A DNA stretch of 64,000 bases from NCBI RefSeq assembly GCF_009362815.1, contig NZ_WHNX01000002.1:1-64000 (forward strand). The letters are read 5' to 3'. Source of the stretch: Alkalibaculum sporogenes. Its GTDB lineage: Bacteria > Bacillota > Clostridia > Eubacteriales > Alkalibacteraceae. Every line of letters begins with the position of its first letter. The stretch's first letter is position 1. The notes below the pieces were generated by a model that made no database searches, had not been told where the DNA came from, and saw only the letters and a list, made by a program, of their open reading frames with translations. The position numbers and the translations under genes were made by a program. This document shows, one piece after another, positions 1 through 9,352 of the stretch.

Positions 1-150
1 AGGCCCAATAGGTCCAGTATCACCAGCAGGCCCAATAGGTCCAGTGTCACCAGTAGGCCCAATAGGTCCAGTATCACCAGCAGGCCCAATAGGTCCAGTG
101 TCACCAGCAGGCCCAATAGGTCCAGTATCACCAGCAGGCCCACCAGCAGG
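1..150. repeat. 27-bp tandem repeat encoding collagen-like triplets
   Basis: A 27-bp unit (begins AGGCCCAATAGGTCCAGT on the plus strand) repeats about five times from the window edge to about 145, with small substitutions (TATCACC against TGTCACC; one AGTAGG). Each unit encodes nine residues, three Gly-X-Y triplets. Such repeats change copy number readily, so the length of this protein probably varies between strains. Confidence 0.9.
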
Positions 151-294
151 ACCCTGAGGACCCTGAGGTCCTTGAGGACCCTGAGGTCCTGGAATTGGAA
201 TAAATTTTGGATAACAGCCACATTGAGAACTGCAGCTTTTGCCATGGGGGTGGCAGTTGTTGTTTCTATAATCATTACAGCTGTATCTATTCAA
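1..294 (-). CDS. Collagen-like Gly-X-Y repeat protein, C-terminus beyond window edge
   Basis: Minus-strand frame with a TTG start at 294, preceded 7-8 nt upstream by a strong AAGGAGG. About 40 residues rich in Cys, Asn and His come first ([16 protein letters not shown], then CGCYPKF), followed by Gly-X-Y triplets: GPQ repeated, then a 9-residue unit GPIGPAGDT encoded by a 27-bp tandem repeat running off the edge. One extra Gly interrupts the triplets where the two repeat types meet. Bacterial proteins of this sort (BclA family) form hair-like filaments on the exosporium and are heavily glycosylated. Two glycosyltransferase genes lie just upstream on the same strand. Collagen-like is certain; a spore-surface role is inferred from family and organism. 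Confidence 0.85.
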   Translation of the reverse strand, partial: MNRYSCNDYRNNNCHPHGKSCSSQCGCYPKFIPIPGPQGPQGPQGPQGPAGGPAGDTGPIGPAGDTGPIGPAGDTGPIGPTGDTGPIGPAGDTGPIGP

Positions 295-469
295 AAGATA
301 ACCTCCTTGAGATATTGATATTACTATAATAATTTATGGAATTAAAAAGACAATGTTACATATTAGTACTAGTTTAGTTTATGCAATCTTAATAAATATC
401 ACTACTTGGATACTCTTAATATTGATAGTGGATTTTTAAGAATTACAATTAGCATGTTGATTTACATAA

Positions 470-1561
470 TTACTTACAATTGTACTTTTTTTCTATTATA
501 TTTAGATTGTCAATAAGTCGTTTATCATTAGGGGTATATGAAAGTGCTGCTTTTGCATGAGTGAGGGATTTATGATACATACCCAGCCAATAGCAGCTTA
601 TAGCCTTCAAATCATCTGGTGTATGATCCCAGCAGTACCCCATGTTCACATACACCGGAGACTTCTCATGTATTTTGAGGGCCTCTTCCGTCATAAAAAA
701 TACCATCTCCCAATTTTTTACCAGATATGCCACTTGTGCACATTCTATATAGGGTTCTCTCATATGAGGACATTCTACAATAGCTTTATAATACCAGCTA
801 AACGCTTCAGTGTGATTAGAAAGTTCAAAGTAAGATTTTGCAATCCATCTCATGGCAGCACAGCGCTCTTCTTTCCAAATGGAACTTTCTAAATTTAAAT
901 GCCTTTTTAATATACTAATACATTCCTCCCACATACCTTTATACATATATTCACGACCGAGATAATAGGTAACTCGGTCGTCTTCAGGAGTCTCTTCGAC
1001 AGCCATTTCCAGTAATGGGAGATAGGAGCATCTTGACTTAGTATCATCTGGGTAATGATTGAGTACCATCCCAGTTGCAAATACTTTTTTTTCAGGTAGT
1101 TTTCCAATATATTTTAAGCATTCATGTACAGGATAAATCCATTTATAATCATTTCTAGAATGAGCTTTGAAATAATGAAATTGTACGTCCGGGGTGCCAT
1201 CAGATTTTAAACTCCAGTTATACAGATATTTTGCCATTTTTGTCTCAGGTGTCCAAACATCTTCAAGACATCTTCGCCACCCATCTTCAAAGATTTCATC
1301 TAAATCGGTACAAACACATATGTCTATATCTTCGGGAACATGGTCTAAAGAAATATTCCTGGCTAAATCAAAGCGCCAAGGGTTTACTTTTTCATTGTAA
1401 ACGACAGCACCTTTTTTAAGAAGCATTTGAACTGTACCGTCTTCTGAACCAGTATCAGTTACAATAATCGTATCAGCCTCACTCATTGATTCCATCCACC
1501 TATCCACAAATCTTGCTTCATTTTTGCAAATAGCATATACACATACTTTATACTTATTCAT
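470..1561 (-). CDS. Family 2 glycosyltransferase with C-terminal TPR-like repeats
   Basis: The 363-residue protein opens with a GT-A glycosyltransferase fold: YAICKNEARFVDRW, then VTDTGSEDGT and the metal-binding-type TDLDE near residue 85. The second half is a helical repeat region resembling tetratricopeptide repeats (AKSYFELSNHTEAFSWYYKAI). No membrane segment is visible, so it is probably cytoplasmic. It starts 4 nt after the stop of the paralogous gene upstream, and its GGGGTGAT ribosome site overlaps that stop, so translation is likely coupled. The collagen-like gene follows 175 bp downstream, making glycosylation of that protein the obvious hypothesis. Sugar and acceptor are not predictable. 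Confidence 0.85.
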   Translation of the reverse strand: MNKYKVCVYAICKNEARFVDRWMESMSEADTIIVTDTGSEDGTVQMLLKKGAVVYNEKVNPWRFDLARNISLDHVPEDIDICVCTDLDEIFEDGWRRCLEDVWTPETKMAKYLYNWSLKSDGTPDVQFHYFKAHSRNDYKWIYPVHECLKYIGKLPEKKVFATGMVLNHYPDDTKSRCSYLPLLEMAVEETPEDDRVTYYLGREYMYKGMWEECISILKRHLNLESSIWKEERCAAMRWIAKSYFELSNHTEAFSWYYKAIVECPHMREPYIECAQVAYLVKNWEMVFFMTEEALKIHEKSPVYVNMGYCWDHTPDDLKAISCYWLGMYHKSLTHAKAALSYTPNDKRLIDNLNIIEKKYNCK

Positions 1562-1565
1562 ATTA

Positions 1566-2675
1566 TCACCCCGTTGATTCTATCATTTTTTGATGAATTA
1601 AATGTAGATTATGCTTCAACCGTTCATTTCCTTTTGACATTTCACTAGCTTTTTTAGCATATTCATATGACCTTTGATATAAGCCCAGCCAATAATTGCT
1701 AATAGCAGCAAGGTCATAAAGTGTATAATCCCAAGATTGTAGTTCTAGAAGATAACTACCTGTTTTGTTTTTTATTTTTAATGCCTCATTCGTCATAAGG
1801 TTGACAAGTGGCCAATCTTTTTCTAAATATCCAAGCTGCGCCATATATAGATACGGTTCACGAACAAAAGGACATTCAGCAATTGCCTTATAGAGCCAGA
1901 TACGAGATTCTTTAAAGTTCCCTTTTTTTTCATGACATTTTGCAATAAACCTCATTGCTGCACATCTTTCTTCACTCCATTTAGATGTAGGCATATCTAA
2001 ATATCTTTTTAAAGTAGAAATGCTATCATCAAGTTTATTGTGGTACATATATTCTCTGCCAAGCCAGAACAATCCTCTATTATCATCAGGATTTTCGCGT
2101 AGGGATAACTCTAACAAGGGAAGATATTGACTTCTTGATTTTGATAAGTCAGGATAGTGATGTAAAACTAAGCCTGGAACCCAAACAGTATTCTCTTTTT
2201 CTGCGCCATGATAGGCAAGAACTTCATGGACAGGATGTATCCAGCGGAATCCGTTCCGGCAATGAACTTTTTCCATTGTGAATTGTTTATTTGGCGTTCC
2301 ATCTTCATCATAACTCCATGTGAATAGATATTTTGCTCGAGTAACATTCGGCGCCCATACATTTTCGATTTTTTCTCTCCAACCTAATTCAAAGACTTCA
2401 TCAAGATCATTGGAAACACAAATGTCAATGTCTTCAGGGATATGATCCATAGCGATGTTTCTTGCTACGTCAAATCGCCATGGATGTATTATTTCCTTAT
2501 ATACTAAAGCTCCGCGAGCTTGTAGTTTTTTAACAGTGGAATCAGTGGAACCGGTATCAGTAACAATAACTATATCAGCTTCACTTACTACGTCCATCCA
2601 ACGATCAACGAACTGTTCCTCGTTTTTGCATATTGCATAAACACATATTTTATATTTATTCAAAGGATACTCCAT
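1566..2675 (-). CDS. Family 2 glycosyltransferase with C-terminal TPR-like repeats, paralogue of the next gene
   Basis: The 369-residue protein is colinear with the downstream gene: KICVYAICKNEEQFVDRW, VTDTGSTDST, SNDLDEVFE, and matching TPR-like C-terminal repeats. It is a probable cytoplasmic GT-A enzyme. The start is uncertain. ATG at 2675 has AAGGCGG four bases upstream, while an in-frame TTG at 2663 has GGAG six bases upstream and would begin like the sister protein (xNKYK). The tandem pair probably arose by duplication and may add successive sugars or act on different acceptors. It is the first gene of a likely three-gene unit ending with the collagen-like protein. Confidence 0.85.
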   Translation of the reverse strand: MEYPLNKYKICVYAICKNEEQFVDRWMDVVSEADIVIVTDTGSTDSTVKKLQARGALVYKEIIHPWRFDVARNIAMDHIPEDIDICVSNDLDEVFELGWREKIENVWAPNVTRAKYLFTWSYDEDGTPNKQFTMEKVHCRNGFRWIHPVHEVLAYHGAEKENTVWVPGLVLHHYPDLSKSRSQYLPLLELSLRENPDDNRGLFWLGREYMYHNKLDDSISTLKRYLDMPTSKWSEERCAAMRFIAKCHEKKGNFKESRIWLYKAIAECPFVREPYLYMAQLGYLEKDWPLVNLMTNEALKIKNKTGSYLLELQSWDYTLYDLAAISNYWLGLYQRSYEYAKKASEMSKGNERLKHNLHLIHQKMIESTG

Positions 2676-2928
2676 TCTGCCGCCTTAAACGACTTTGATT
2701 TTCATACTATTATATTCAATGTTTTAGATTTGTTATTAATATATGAACTAAGAATAGTGCTTGACACTAAATAAGCGAAATAGCTAAGTCTGTATAGCTG
2801 TATTTTATAGAGCTATTTTTGAAATACTTTGACTACATATCACTGTATAACCTCAAACACATATATAATAAATAAACAAATGGTAATAATAAAGCATTAT
2901 ATATTTTATGATTAAAAAGGAGAAAAGT

Positions 2929-4305
2929 ATGAGTTCTAAAAACAAATATCGATTAGAAAATGATACATTAGGTAACATAATGATATCACCAGATGCATAT
3001 TACGGTCCTCAAACTCAACGTGCTGTAGAAAACTTTCAAATAAGTGGAATAAGGTTACCACGGTCGTTTATTAAAGCACAAGGAATCATAAAAGCTTCTT
3101 GCGCATCTGTAAATGTAGAGTTAGGATCACTATCTCCTGAAATGGGAAAAGCCATTATACAAGCATCTGAAGAAGTGATAGAAGGAAAACTAGATGACAA
3201 TTTTGTGGTTGATGTATATCAAGCAGGAGCAGGTACGTCCCAGAATATGAACGCAAATGAGGTAATAGCTAACCGTGCTACAGAAATCCTTGGCGGTTCT
3301 CAGAAAATTCATTCAAATGATCATGTAAATATGTCACAGTCAACAAATGATACATTTCCTTCTGCACTTAATATTGCAGCAGCAGAAACTATTAATCTAA
3401 GGCTATTACCAGCTTTGTTAGAATTAGAACAGGAATTTCAAAAAAAATCAGATCAGTTTATGTCAGTATTAAAATCAGGTCGTACACATCTGCATGATGG
3501 TGTGCCTATGCGTTTGGGGCAAGAATTATCAGGTTATACATCTATTATTCATGATATATACCTTCAATTAGAGAGAAGGCTTGATACCTTGTATCAAATA
3601 GGATTAGGGGGAAAGGCAATTGGTACGAAAATAAATCTACACCCTAATTATATACAAAAGGTTATTTGCGAAGTTAATAATCGAACTAAATTACCATTTC
3701 GTGAGCCAGTAAACATTTTTTCATTTATGCAAAATATGAACGAGCCAATTCGATGCATGATGACATTAAAAGAACTAGCAATACACTTAATCAAAATCAC
3801 TAGTGATTTACGGTTACTTAGTTCTGGTCCTCGAACAGGACTCGCCGAAATAACACTTCCACCTATTCAACCAGGATCAACAATTATGCCTGGTAAAATA
3901 AACCCTGCTATTTTAGAGATGACTCATATGGTGTGCTGTCAAGTTATTGGCTATGAGACGGCAATTGCTACTGCCGGTTTAGCAGGTCAATTAGAAATTA
4001 ATGTAATGATGCCACTTATTGCACATACATTTTTACATTCTATTGAATTACTAACTAATAGTATTTATACACTTTCAAAAAAATGTATAAATGGGATAGA
4101 AGCAAATGTTGAAATGTGCAAAAAATGGATGGAAGATAGTCTTTCTTTAGTTACTGCTTTAAGTCCAATCATGGGCTATGATATTGCTTCACAGATTGGA
4201 ATGAAGGCAGATGAAGAGAATAAAACGATAAAACAAGTTCTTGAAGCACAAGGGTTACTAACAGAAGAAATTATTAATGCACTTGACCCAAATAATATGG
4301 TATAG
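2929..4305 (+). CDS. Aspartase/fumarase superfamily lyase (aspartate ammonia-lyase or class II fumarase)
   Basis: A member of the fumarase/aspartase family, which removes ammonia or water from a C4 acid to give fumarate. Visible motifs are YYGPQTQRAVENF near the N-terminus, GAGTSQNMNANEV, the GRTHLHDGVPMRLGQE segment and the signature GSTIMPGKINPA. The first ATG (2908) is unlikely, since AAGGAG at 2918-2923 serves the ATG at 2929; that gives 458 residues, normal for the family. GRTH is found in fumarases and in some aspartases, and the signature loop is intermediate, so the substrate cannot be settled by eye. It differs clearly from the second family member beside hydF. It is monocistronic, with a hairpin about 110 bp upstream. 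Confidence 0.8.
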   Translation: MSSKNKYRLENDTLGNIMISPDAYYGPQTQRAVENFQISGIRLPRSFIKAQGIIKASCASVNVELGSLSPEMGKAIIQASEEVIEGKLDDNFVVDVYQAGAGTSQNMNANEVIANRATEILGGSQKIHSNDHVNMSQSTNDTFPSALNIAAAETINLRLLPALLELEQEFQKKSDQFMSVLKSGRTHLHDGVPMRLGQELSGYTSIIHDIYLQLERRLDTLYQIGLGGKAIGTKINLHPNYIQKVICEVNNRTKLPFREPVNIFSFMQNMNEPIRCMMTLKELAIHLIKITSDLRLLSSGPRTGLAEITLPPIQPGSTIMPGKINPAILEMTHMVCCQVIGYETAIATAGLAGQLEINVMMPLIAHTFLHSIELLTNSIYTLSKKCINGIEANVEMCKKWMEDSLSLVTALSPIMGYDIASQIGMKADEENKTIKQVLEAQGLLTEEIINALDPNNMV

Positions 4306-4342
4306 AAATACCGTAAGTAAGTTTAACACTATGATTATTGAC

Positions 4343-4409
4343 AAAATAAAGTGAAACTTTATTCAGTAGGAGTTTTCTTCATCCCTTACAAAATAAAGTT
4401 TCACTTTAT
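4343..4409. repeat. Dispersed palindromic repeat, two inverted copies
   Basis: AATAAAGTGAAACTTTATT at about 4344-4363 continues into CAGTAGGAGTTTTCTT. An inverted copy of the core (ATAAAGTTTCACTTTAT) lies at 4392-4409, so the pair can form one long stem. The same core and right flank recur at 36766-36799 and, inverted, at 61107-61140, with a partial copy near 9205-9222. Confidence 0.75.
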
Positions 4410-4541
4410 ATATAATATTAGGTTTCAAAACACATTACTATTGAGATTGAAAAGGAGTAGATATAACTATATAATATATATAATGCAAACATCGTCTATT
4501 ATATAGAGATTAACATATATAAATTAAAGGAAAAGTGAATT

Positions 4542-7196
4542 ATGGCGGAAAATATGGAGTTAATAGCAGTAATTACCAAAGATGACTTTTATATTGATTA
4601 TGAGATAATATCAAAAAAACATACGGAAGCAAAGATAATATTTGAACAAGAGTGGTCTAAAAGATTTAAAGAAGATAAATACAGTACTTTGTTTTACTTA
4701 GGATTTATTAATAAAGTAGATTATTTATCCACATCTTTGAATTTTCTCTATATGATTTCAGATATGTTTATTCAAAAAATATCAAAGCAACCTGATATTG
4801 AATTTTCTAGAGATAAGGTATATTTAGAAATAACCTTAGATGAAATGGAAGAAATTCAAAATAAAACTCCTTTTATTAATGGGATGGAGTATTTAGATAA
4901 TGACTGGATCAATCAAATATGGAGTAGGCTCAATGAAGTGTTTAGAGTTGAGATTAATAACTATGAGGGATCGGTATATGCCTTCTTGACAGAACATAAC
5001 TCGGGCATAAATGTAGCAGGTAGAATATTTTTTCATTTAGTAGAAAATCAAGATGAAGAATATCCTTTTGCTTTTATGGCTACCTATTCTAGTAAGCAAT
5101 ACAAAAATAAGAAAGCTGTACACACACCTTTGAGGAATGCACTATTAGAGTATAAGGGCGAACAAGAAAAACTTCTCTCGTTATTGTCTACGGTTAGTCA
5201 AGTTGCCAACAAGAGTGTTTTCATTTCTAATTTAATGGAAAGTGGTGAATTGTTTTCTCCTCTAAAGATTACAAAGGATGAAGCATATACTTTTTTATCT
5301 GAGGTATTAATCTATGAAGAAGCTGGTATTATGTGTCGTATTCCTGATTGGTGGAGAAAGAAAACTAATACTCTAAAGTTGTCACTATCTATTGGAGACA
5401 ATGAACCTTCAAAGGTGGGATTAGACGCATTACTATCATTTAAACCAACACTATATTTTGGAGATACTAAGATAACAAAAGAGGAAATAGAAGAGTTGTT
5501 AACTCAGACTCAGGGGCTTGTCCTTATAAAGGGGAAATGGGTTGAAAGCAATCATGATAAGTTAAATGCAGCTTTACATGCATTTACTAGAGCAGAGGAA
5601 CTTTCATACAATGAGAATCTTACACTTGCGCAAGCCATGCGTTTAGAACTAAATGTTGAAGATACGCTAGGGATTAAGAGTAAAGAACTCAATTTGTCAG
5701 TATCTAATGGACAGTGGTTAAGTAGTATAAAAGAAAAGATGTCTCATCCAGAATATATACAACATGAAAAGTTAGATGAAAGCTTCCTTGCAAATTTAAG
5801 ACCTTACCAACAAATAGGTTTTGACTGGTTAAAATATATGCTAGACTTAGAGTTAGGTGCGTGTCTTGCTGATGATATGGGACTTGGTAAGACGATTCAG
5901 ATAATCGCTCTCTTAGAATATATGAGAAACAATCGTGGTGGAAGGGTACTACTCATTATTCCTGCTTCTTTAATTGGCAACTGGCAAAAGGAAATTGAAA
6001 AGTTTGCTCCAATGATGTCGTATGGTATTTTGCACGGTCATGCAGCCCGCAAGAATATAGAAGATTTTCAAGAAAGAAAAAATTTTTTAACTATAACGAC
6101 TTACGGTATGTCAGTCCGTTTAGATAAACTAATGGATACAAAATGGGATTTAATCATATTGGATGAAGCACAAGCTATTAAAAATCCCAATACGAAGCAA
6201 ACTAAGAGAATTAAAGAATTAAAAGCAAGGACAAGAATTGCCATGACTGGAACACCAATTGAAAATAGACTTTCAGATTTATGGTCATTATTTGATTTTT
6301 TAGATGGAGGACTACTTGGAAATGCTAAAGAATTTACCATATTTATAAAAGGACTTAAAACGGATTCAGGAGGTTATGCAAAGCTTAGAAGGATAGTAAA
6401 TCCATTTATATTAAGGAGACTAAAAACTGATAAATCTATTATAACAGATTTACCAGATAAAATTGAGCTGAAGGAGTATCCGACTCTCACTAAAAAACAA
6501 ACAGTATTATATCAACACCTTGTAAAAGAGTTGAATCAGAAATTGGACAAAGCTGAAGGTATCGGAAGAAAAGGATTAGTATTATCGAGCATAGTTAAGT
6601 TTAAGCAAATATGTAATCATCCAGATCAATATTTAGGGCAGGAAGATTATAAAAATGAGCATAGTGGAAAATTTGAACTATTAAAAAATATATGTGAGAC
6701 AATATATGAGAAAAGAGAAAGAGTATTAGTATTTACACAATTTAAAGAAATAACTGGTCCTCTATATTTGTTTTTAAAAGAAATATTTCATCGACCAGGT
6801 TTTGTATTACATGGAGGAACTTCAGTGTCAAAAAGGACCCAAATAGTAGACTCGTTTAATGGAGAAGATTACATTCCTTATATGGTATTATCCCTAAAAG
6901 CAGGTGGTGTGGGCTTAAACTTAACAAGTGCAAATCACATTATTCATTTTGATAGATGGTGGAATCCTGCTGTAGAAAATCAAGCAACAGATAGAGCTTT
7001 TAGAATAGGACAAAAAAAAGATGTAATGGTGCATAAGTTTATTAGCTCTGGAACAATAGAAGAAAAGATTGACTTAATGATAGAAGAAAAGCAACATCTT
7101 TCAGGAGATATAATTCAGTCATCTGGTGAAAATTGGATTACAGAGTTAAGTAATAATCAACTTATGGAATTATTTACGTTAGGTGGTAGCAAATGA
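4542..7196 (+). CDS. SNF2-family helicase (YwqA/HepA type)
   Basis: The 884-residue SWI2/SNF2 ATPase has an N-terminal half of roughly 400 residues matching the bacterial SNF2-associated region in layout, then the two RecA-like lobes. Seen: Walker A LADDMGLGKTIQI, motif Ia PASLIGNWQKE, DEAQ box (ILDEAQAIKN), motif III MTGTPIENR, and lobe 2 with GGVGLNLTSANHII and RAFRIGQKKDV. Such proteins translocate on double-stranded DNA and remodel protein-DNA or polymerase complexes. The downstream SWIM-finger gene overlaps by 4 nt (ATGA), an arrangement like B. subtilis ywqA-ywqB. No nuclease or methylase gene adjoins it, so a defence role is not suggested. Confidence 0.9.
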   Translation: MAENMELIAVITKDDFYIDYEIISKKHTEAKIIFEQEWSKRFKEDKYSTLFYLGFINKVDYLSTSLNFLYMISDMFIQKISKQPDIEFSRDKVYLEITLDEMEEIQNKTPFINGMEYLDNDWINQIWSRLNEVFRVEINNYEGSVYAFLTEHNSGINVAGRIFFHLVENQDEEYPFAFMATYSSKQYKNKKAVHTPLRNALLEYKGEQEKLLSLLSTVSQVANKSVFISNLMESGELFSPLKITKDEAYTFLSEVLIYEEAGIMCRIPDWWRKKTNTLKLSLSIGDNEPSKVGLDALLSFKPTLYFGDTKITKEEIEELLTQTQGLVLIKGKWVESNHDKLNAALHAFTRAEELSYNENLTLAQAMRLELNVEDTLGIKSKELNLSVSNGQWLSSIKEKMSHPEYIQHEKLDESFLANLRPYQQIGFDWLKYMLDLELGACLADDMGLGKTIQIIALLEYMRNNRGGRVLLIIPASLIGNWQKEIEKFAPMMSYGILHGHAARKNIEDFQERKNFLTITTYGMSVRLDKLMDTKWDLIILDEAQAIKNPNTKQTKRIKELKARTRIAMTGTPIENRLSDLWSLFDFLDGGLLGNAKEFTIFIKGLKTDSGGYAKLRRIVNPFILRRLKTDKSIITDLPDKIELKEYPTLTKKQTVLYQHLVKELNQKLDKAEGIGRKGLVLSSIVKFKQICNHPDQYLGQEDYKNEHSGKFELLKNICETIYEKRERVLVFTQFKEITGPLYLFLKEIFHRPGFVLHGGTSVSKRTQIVDSFNGEDYIPYMVLSLKAGGVGLNLTSANHIIHFDRWWNPAVENQATDRAFRIGQKKDVMVHKFISSGTIEEKIDLMIEEKQHLSGDIIQSSGENWITELSNNQLMELFTLGGSK

Positions 7197-7897
7197 GTTA
7201 TTATGATTATATATCAGCAGCACAAAAAAGAGAGAATGCTAAGAAAAGTATAGATAAACTGAAGGAAAAGAATCCTGATATTGAACCCATAATTATAGTA
7301 GGAAATGCCATTGTTAATACCTGGTGGGGTAAGGCCTGGAATAAAAATTTAGAGAGTTATGCAGATTATCGCAATCGTATTAGTCGTGGTCGTAGCTACG
7401 TAAGAGCAGGTGCAGTTTTGCATTTAAAGATTGAAAAAGGCAAAATAATGGCTCTTGTACAAGGAAGTAGATCAAAACCCTATGATGTTTCAATCTCAAT
7501 TAACCCTTTAGAAGCAAAAACTTGGAAAGAGATAAAGAGTATATGTAATCGTAGGATAGAATCATTAGAACAACTAGCTACGGGTAGATTTCCAAAAGAG
7601 TTAGAGATTTTGTTTACTGAAAAAGATGGGATTTTTCCATCGCCTAAAGAAATACATTTTCAATGTAGCTGTCCTGACAGTGCAAGTTTATGTAAACATG
7701 TGGCAGCAACATTATACGGGGTAGGAGCAAGACTAGACATGAAACCTATGTTGATTTTCCAGATGAGAGATATCGCTTTTGATGAGCTAATAAAAAGGTC
7801 AATAGAAGATAAATTACAGAGTATGCTTAAAAACGCAGATAATGACAGTTCTAGAAAGATTGATAGTAATAAAATTCATGATTTGTTCGGAGTTTAA
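7193..7897 (+). CDS. SWIM zinc-finger protein (YwqB type)
   Basis: A 234-residue protein with a SWIM zinc finger near residues 160-173: C-S-C-P-D-S-A-S-L-C-K-H fits the CxCx(n)CxH pattern. The N-terminal half holds a basic segment (YRNRISRGRSYVRAG). SWIM domains bind DNA or partner proteins, and this family recurs next to SNF2 ATPases. The start overlaps the helicase stop by 4 nt, so the two are translationally coupled and probably act together. An intrinsic terminator follows at once. Confidence 0.88.
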   Translation: MSYYDYISAAQKRENAKKSIDKLKEKNPDIEPIIIVGNAIVNTWWGKAWNKNLESYADYRNRISRGRSYVRAGAVLHLKIEKGKIMALVQGSRSKPYDVSISINPLEAKTWKEIKSICNRRIESLEQLATGRFPKELEILFTEKDGIFPSPKEIHFQCSCPDSASLCKHVAATLYGVGARLDMKPMLIFQMRDIAFDELIKRSIEDKLQSMLKNADNDSSRKIDSNKIHDLFGV

Positions 7898-7927
7898 CAG
7901 TATAAACAACTATTTATACTGTTTTTT
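7896..7927 (+). terminator. Intrinsic terminator after the SNF2-SWIM operon
   Basis: AACAGTATAAA pairs with TTTATACTGTT across a 6-nt loop and is followed by a T run. The left arm overlaps the SWIM gene stop codon. Confidence 0.8.
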
Positions 7928-8200
7928 AATGTGCGAAACTTGTTACTACGTAATATATAGTTGTGAAGTTCTTAGAGTCGAATCTTATATTTTATTAATT
8001 ATTTTAAAGAATATGAAAATAGGTCTTGTATAAAATTGTAATTTGTATTATCATATACAATAAGTGTAGTGAAAATATATTGGATAATACTCAAATATAC
8101 ATTATATTTTAATATGAGATAAAATCTTTATTAGATAGTGTGCTACTACAGATGCTATGAACTTAGAAATACAACATAAAATATGAGGAGGTAGTATCGA
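7928..8200. other. AT-rich upstream region of the first URO-D gene
   Basis: The 270 bp between the terminator and the next gene have no open frame with a ribosome site and no structured RNA that I recognise. It probably carries the URO-D promoter. GAGGAGGT at 8185-8192 is the ribosome site of that gene. Confidence 0.4.
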
Positions 8201-9181
8201 ATGCTAACTAAGAGACAAAATTTGATTGAAACTATGAAAGGAGGTAATCCTGATAGATTTGTAAAGCAGTATGAAGCTTTTGCAATGATGATGGGTGTCC
8301 CTATTATACGTAAAAAACCTCCAATTGGTGGAGAAATAGTGAATGAATGGGGTGTTACGGTAAGATGGCCAGAGGGTCAAATAGGTGCATTTCCTGTACA
8401 TGATCATGAACATAAAGTAATAAAAGATATTACTAAATGGAGAGAAGTCGTTAAAACACCTTCCATTGATGTTCCCAAAGAAGCTTGGAATGATATTAAA
8501 GCACAAGCTGCAGCTATTGACAGAAATGATCAGTATGTAACCGTTTTTGTAGCTCCTGGGCTTTTCGAACATACACATTATCTAATGGGTATGGAAGATG
8601 CATTAATGAACTTTTATGAAGAACCAGAGGCAATGCATGAACTAATTGAATGTCTTACTGAATATGAACTAAAGTATGCTAAAGAATTAATTGACAATAT
8701 TAAGCCTGATGCTGTATTCCATCATGATGATTGGGGTAGCCAGATTTCTTCTTTTCTTTCTCCTTCAATGTTTGAAGAATTCTTTGTTGAGCCTTATAAG
8801 AAAATTTACGGATTCTATAAAGAAAACGGCGTAGAATTAGTTATTCACCATAGCGATAGCTATGCAGCAAACCTTGTTCCATCAATGATTGAAATGGGAA
8901 TTGATATTTGGCAGGGAGTTATGACTACTAACAGTATTCCAGAGCTAATTAAGGAATATGGAACAAAAATTACATTTATGGGTGGAGTTCATAGTGGTAT
9001 AATAGACACATTTGATTGGACTAAAGAGAAAATAGAACAAGAAGTTGAAAGAGCTTGTAAGGAAAATGGAAAATTATATTTTATACCAGGTGCAAGTCAA
9101 GGTCTAAATGTAAGTTCATTCCCAGGTGTATATGAAGCAACAGATGATGCAATAGATAAAATGAGTAAGGAAATGTTCTAA
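8201..9181 (+). CDS. URO-D family protein (methyltransferase-like) lacking the zinc-ligand Cys
   Basis: A 326-residue member of the uroporphyrinogen decarboxylase superfamily, the TIM-barrel fold shared by HemE and by MtaA/CmuA-type cobalamin- or coenzyme-M-dependent methyltransferases. Homologous blocks shared with the other two copies here include DITKWRE, a YxEPEAMHE helix, HHDDWGSQISSFLSPSMF and FMGGVHSGI. The methyltransferase subgroup binds Zn through an H-x-C motif; here that position reads H216-H217-S218-D219, so the cysteine is missing. No heme or corrinoid gene adjoins it, which argues against HemE. It is probably monocistronic, with GAGGAGGT before the ATG and a terminator after. 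The reaction is unknown. Confidence 0.8.
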   Translation: MLTKRQNLIETMKGGNPDRFVKQYEAFAMMMGVPIIRKKPPIGGEIVNEWGVTVRWPEGQIGAFPVHDHEHKVIKDITKWREVVKTPSIDVPKEAWNDIKAQAAAIDRNDQYVTVFVAPGLFEHTHYLMGMEDALMNFYEEPEAMHELIECLTEYELKYAKELIDNIKPDAVFHHDDWGSQISSFLSPSMFEEFFVEPYKKIYGFYKENGVELVIHHSDSYAANLVPSMIEMGIDIWQGVMTTNSIPELIKEYGTKITFMGGVHSGIIDTFDWTKEKIEQEVERACKENGKLYFIPGASQGLNVSSFPGVYEATDDAIDKMSKEMF

Positions 9182-9230
9182 ATAATAAAGATTTTAGATG
9201 AAAAAAAGTTTCACTTTATTTCAAAGCAAT

Positions 9231-9260
9231 TAAAAAGTCTACATAAAAAGTAGACTTTTT
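9231..9260 (+). terminator. Intrinsic terminator after first URO-D gene
   Basis: AAAAAGTCTAC and GTAGACTTTTT form a perfect stem with a 7-nt loop and a T tail. A repeat tag (9268-9303) follows immediately. Confidence 0.85.
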
Positions 9261-9267
9261 AATTTAT

Positions 9268-9303
9268 AGAGAATAATGAACCAAGAGTCTAATTGCAGAC
9301 AAT
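9268..9303. repeat. Post-terminator repeat tag, copy 1
   Basis: GAGAATAATGAACCAAGAG followed by TCTAATTGCAGACA is about 80 percent identical to 59507-59542. Both copies sit directly behind a terminator-like hairpin, and a shorter version lies at 39354-39370 behind another. It lies outside any gene. Confidence 0.55.
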
Positions 9304-9352
9304 GTAACAATTAGTTTATGTAATTTATAATAGCTTGTGTACTAGTATATAA

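Noticed and set aside
557-892. Open frames antisense to glycosyltransferases, hydF, lon, alsC and other genes
   Set aside because: They lie opposite well-supported coding genes, lack ribosome sites and show no domain. They are shadows of the real frames.
2794-2819. Hairpin ATAGCT...AGCTAT with TTTTT upstream of the first lyase gene
   Set aside because: The stem is only 6 bp and AT-rich, and no upstream transcript on this strand needs a terminator. It may be chance or a weak leader structure.
4542-7897. SNF2-SWIM pair as a phage-defence island
   Set aside because: SNF2 helicases occur in defence systems, but this pair matches the ordinary ywqA-ywqB arrangement and has no nuclease, methylase or PLD partner.
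8201-9181. Calling the URO-D proteins HemE (uroporphyrinogen decarboxylase)
   Set aside because: There are three diverged copies, two with the H-x-C zinc motif of methyltransferases, and no heme-synthesis gene beside any. The methyltransferase-like superfamily label is safer.
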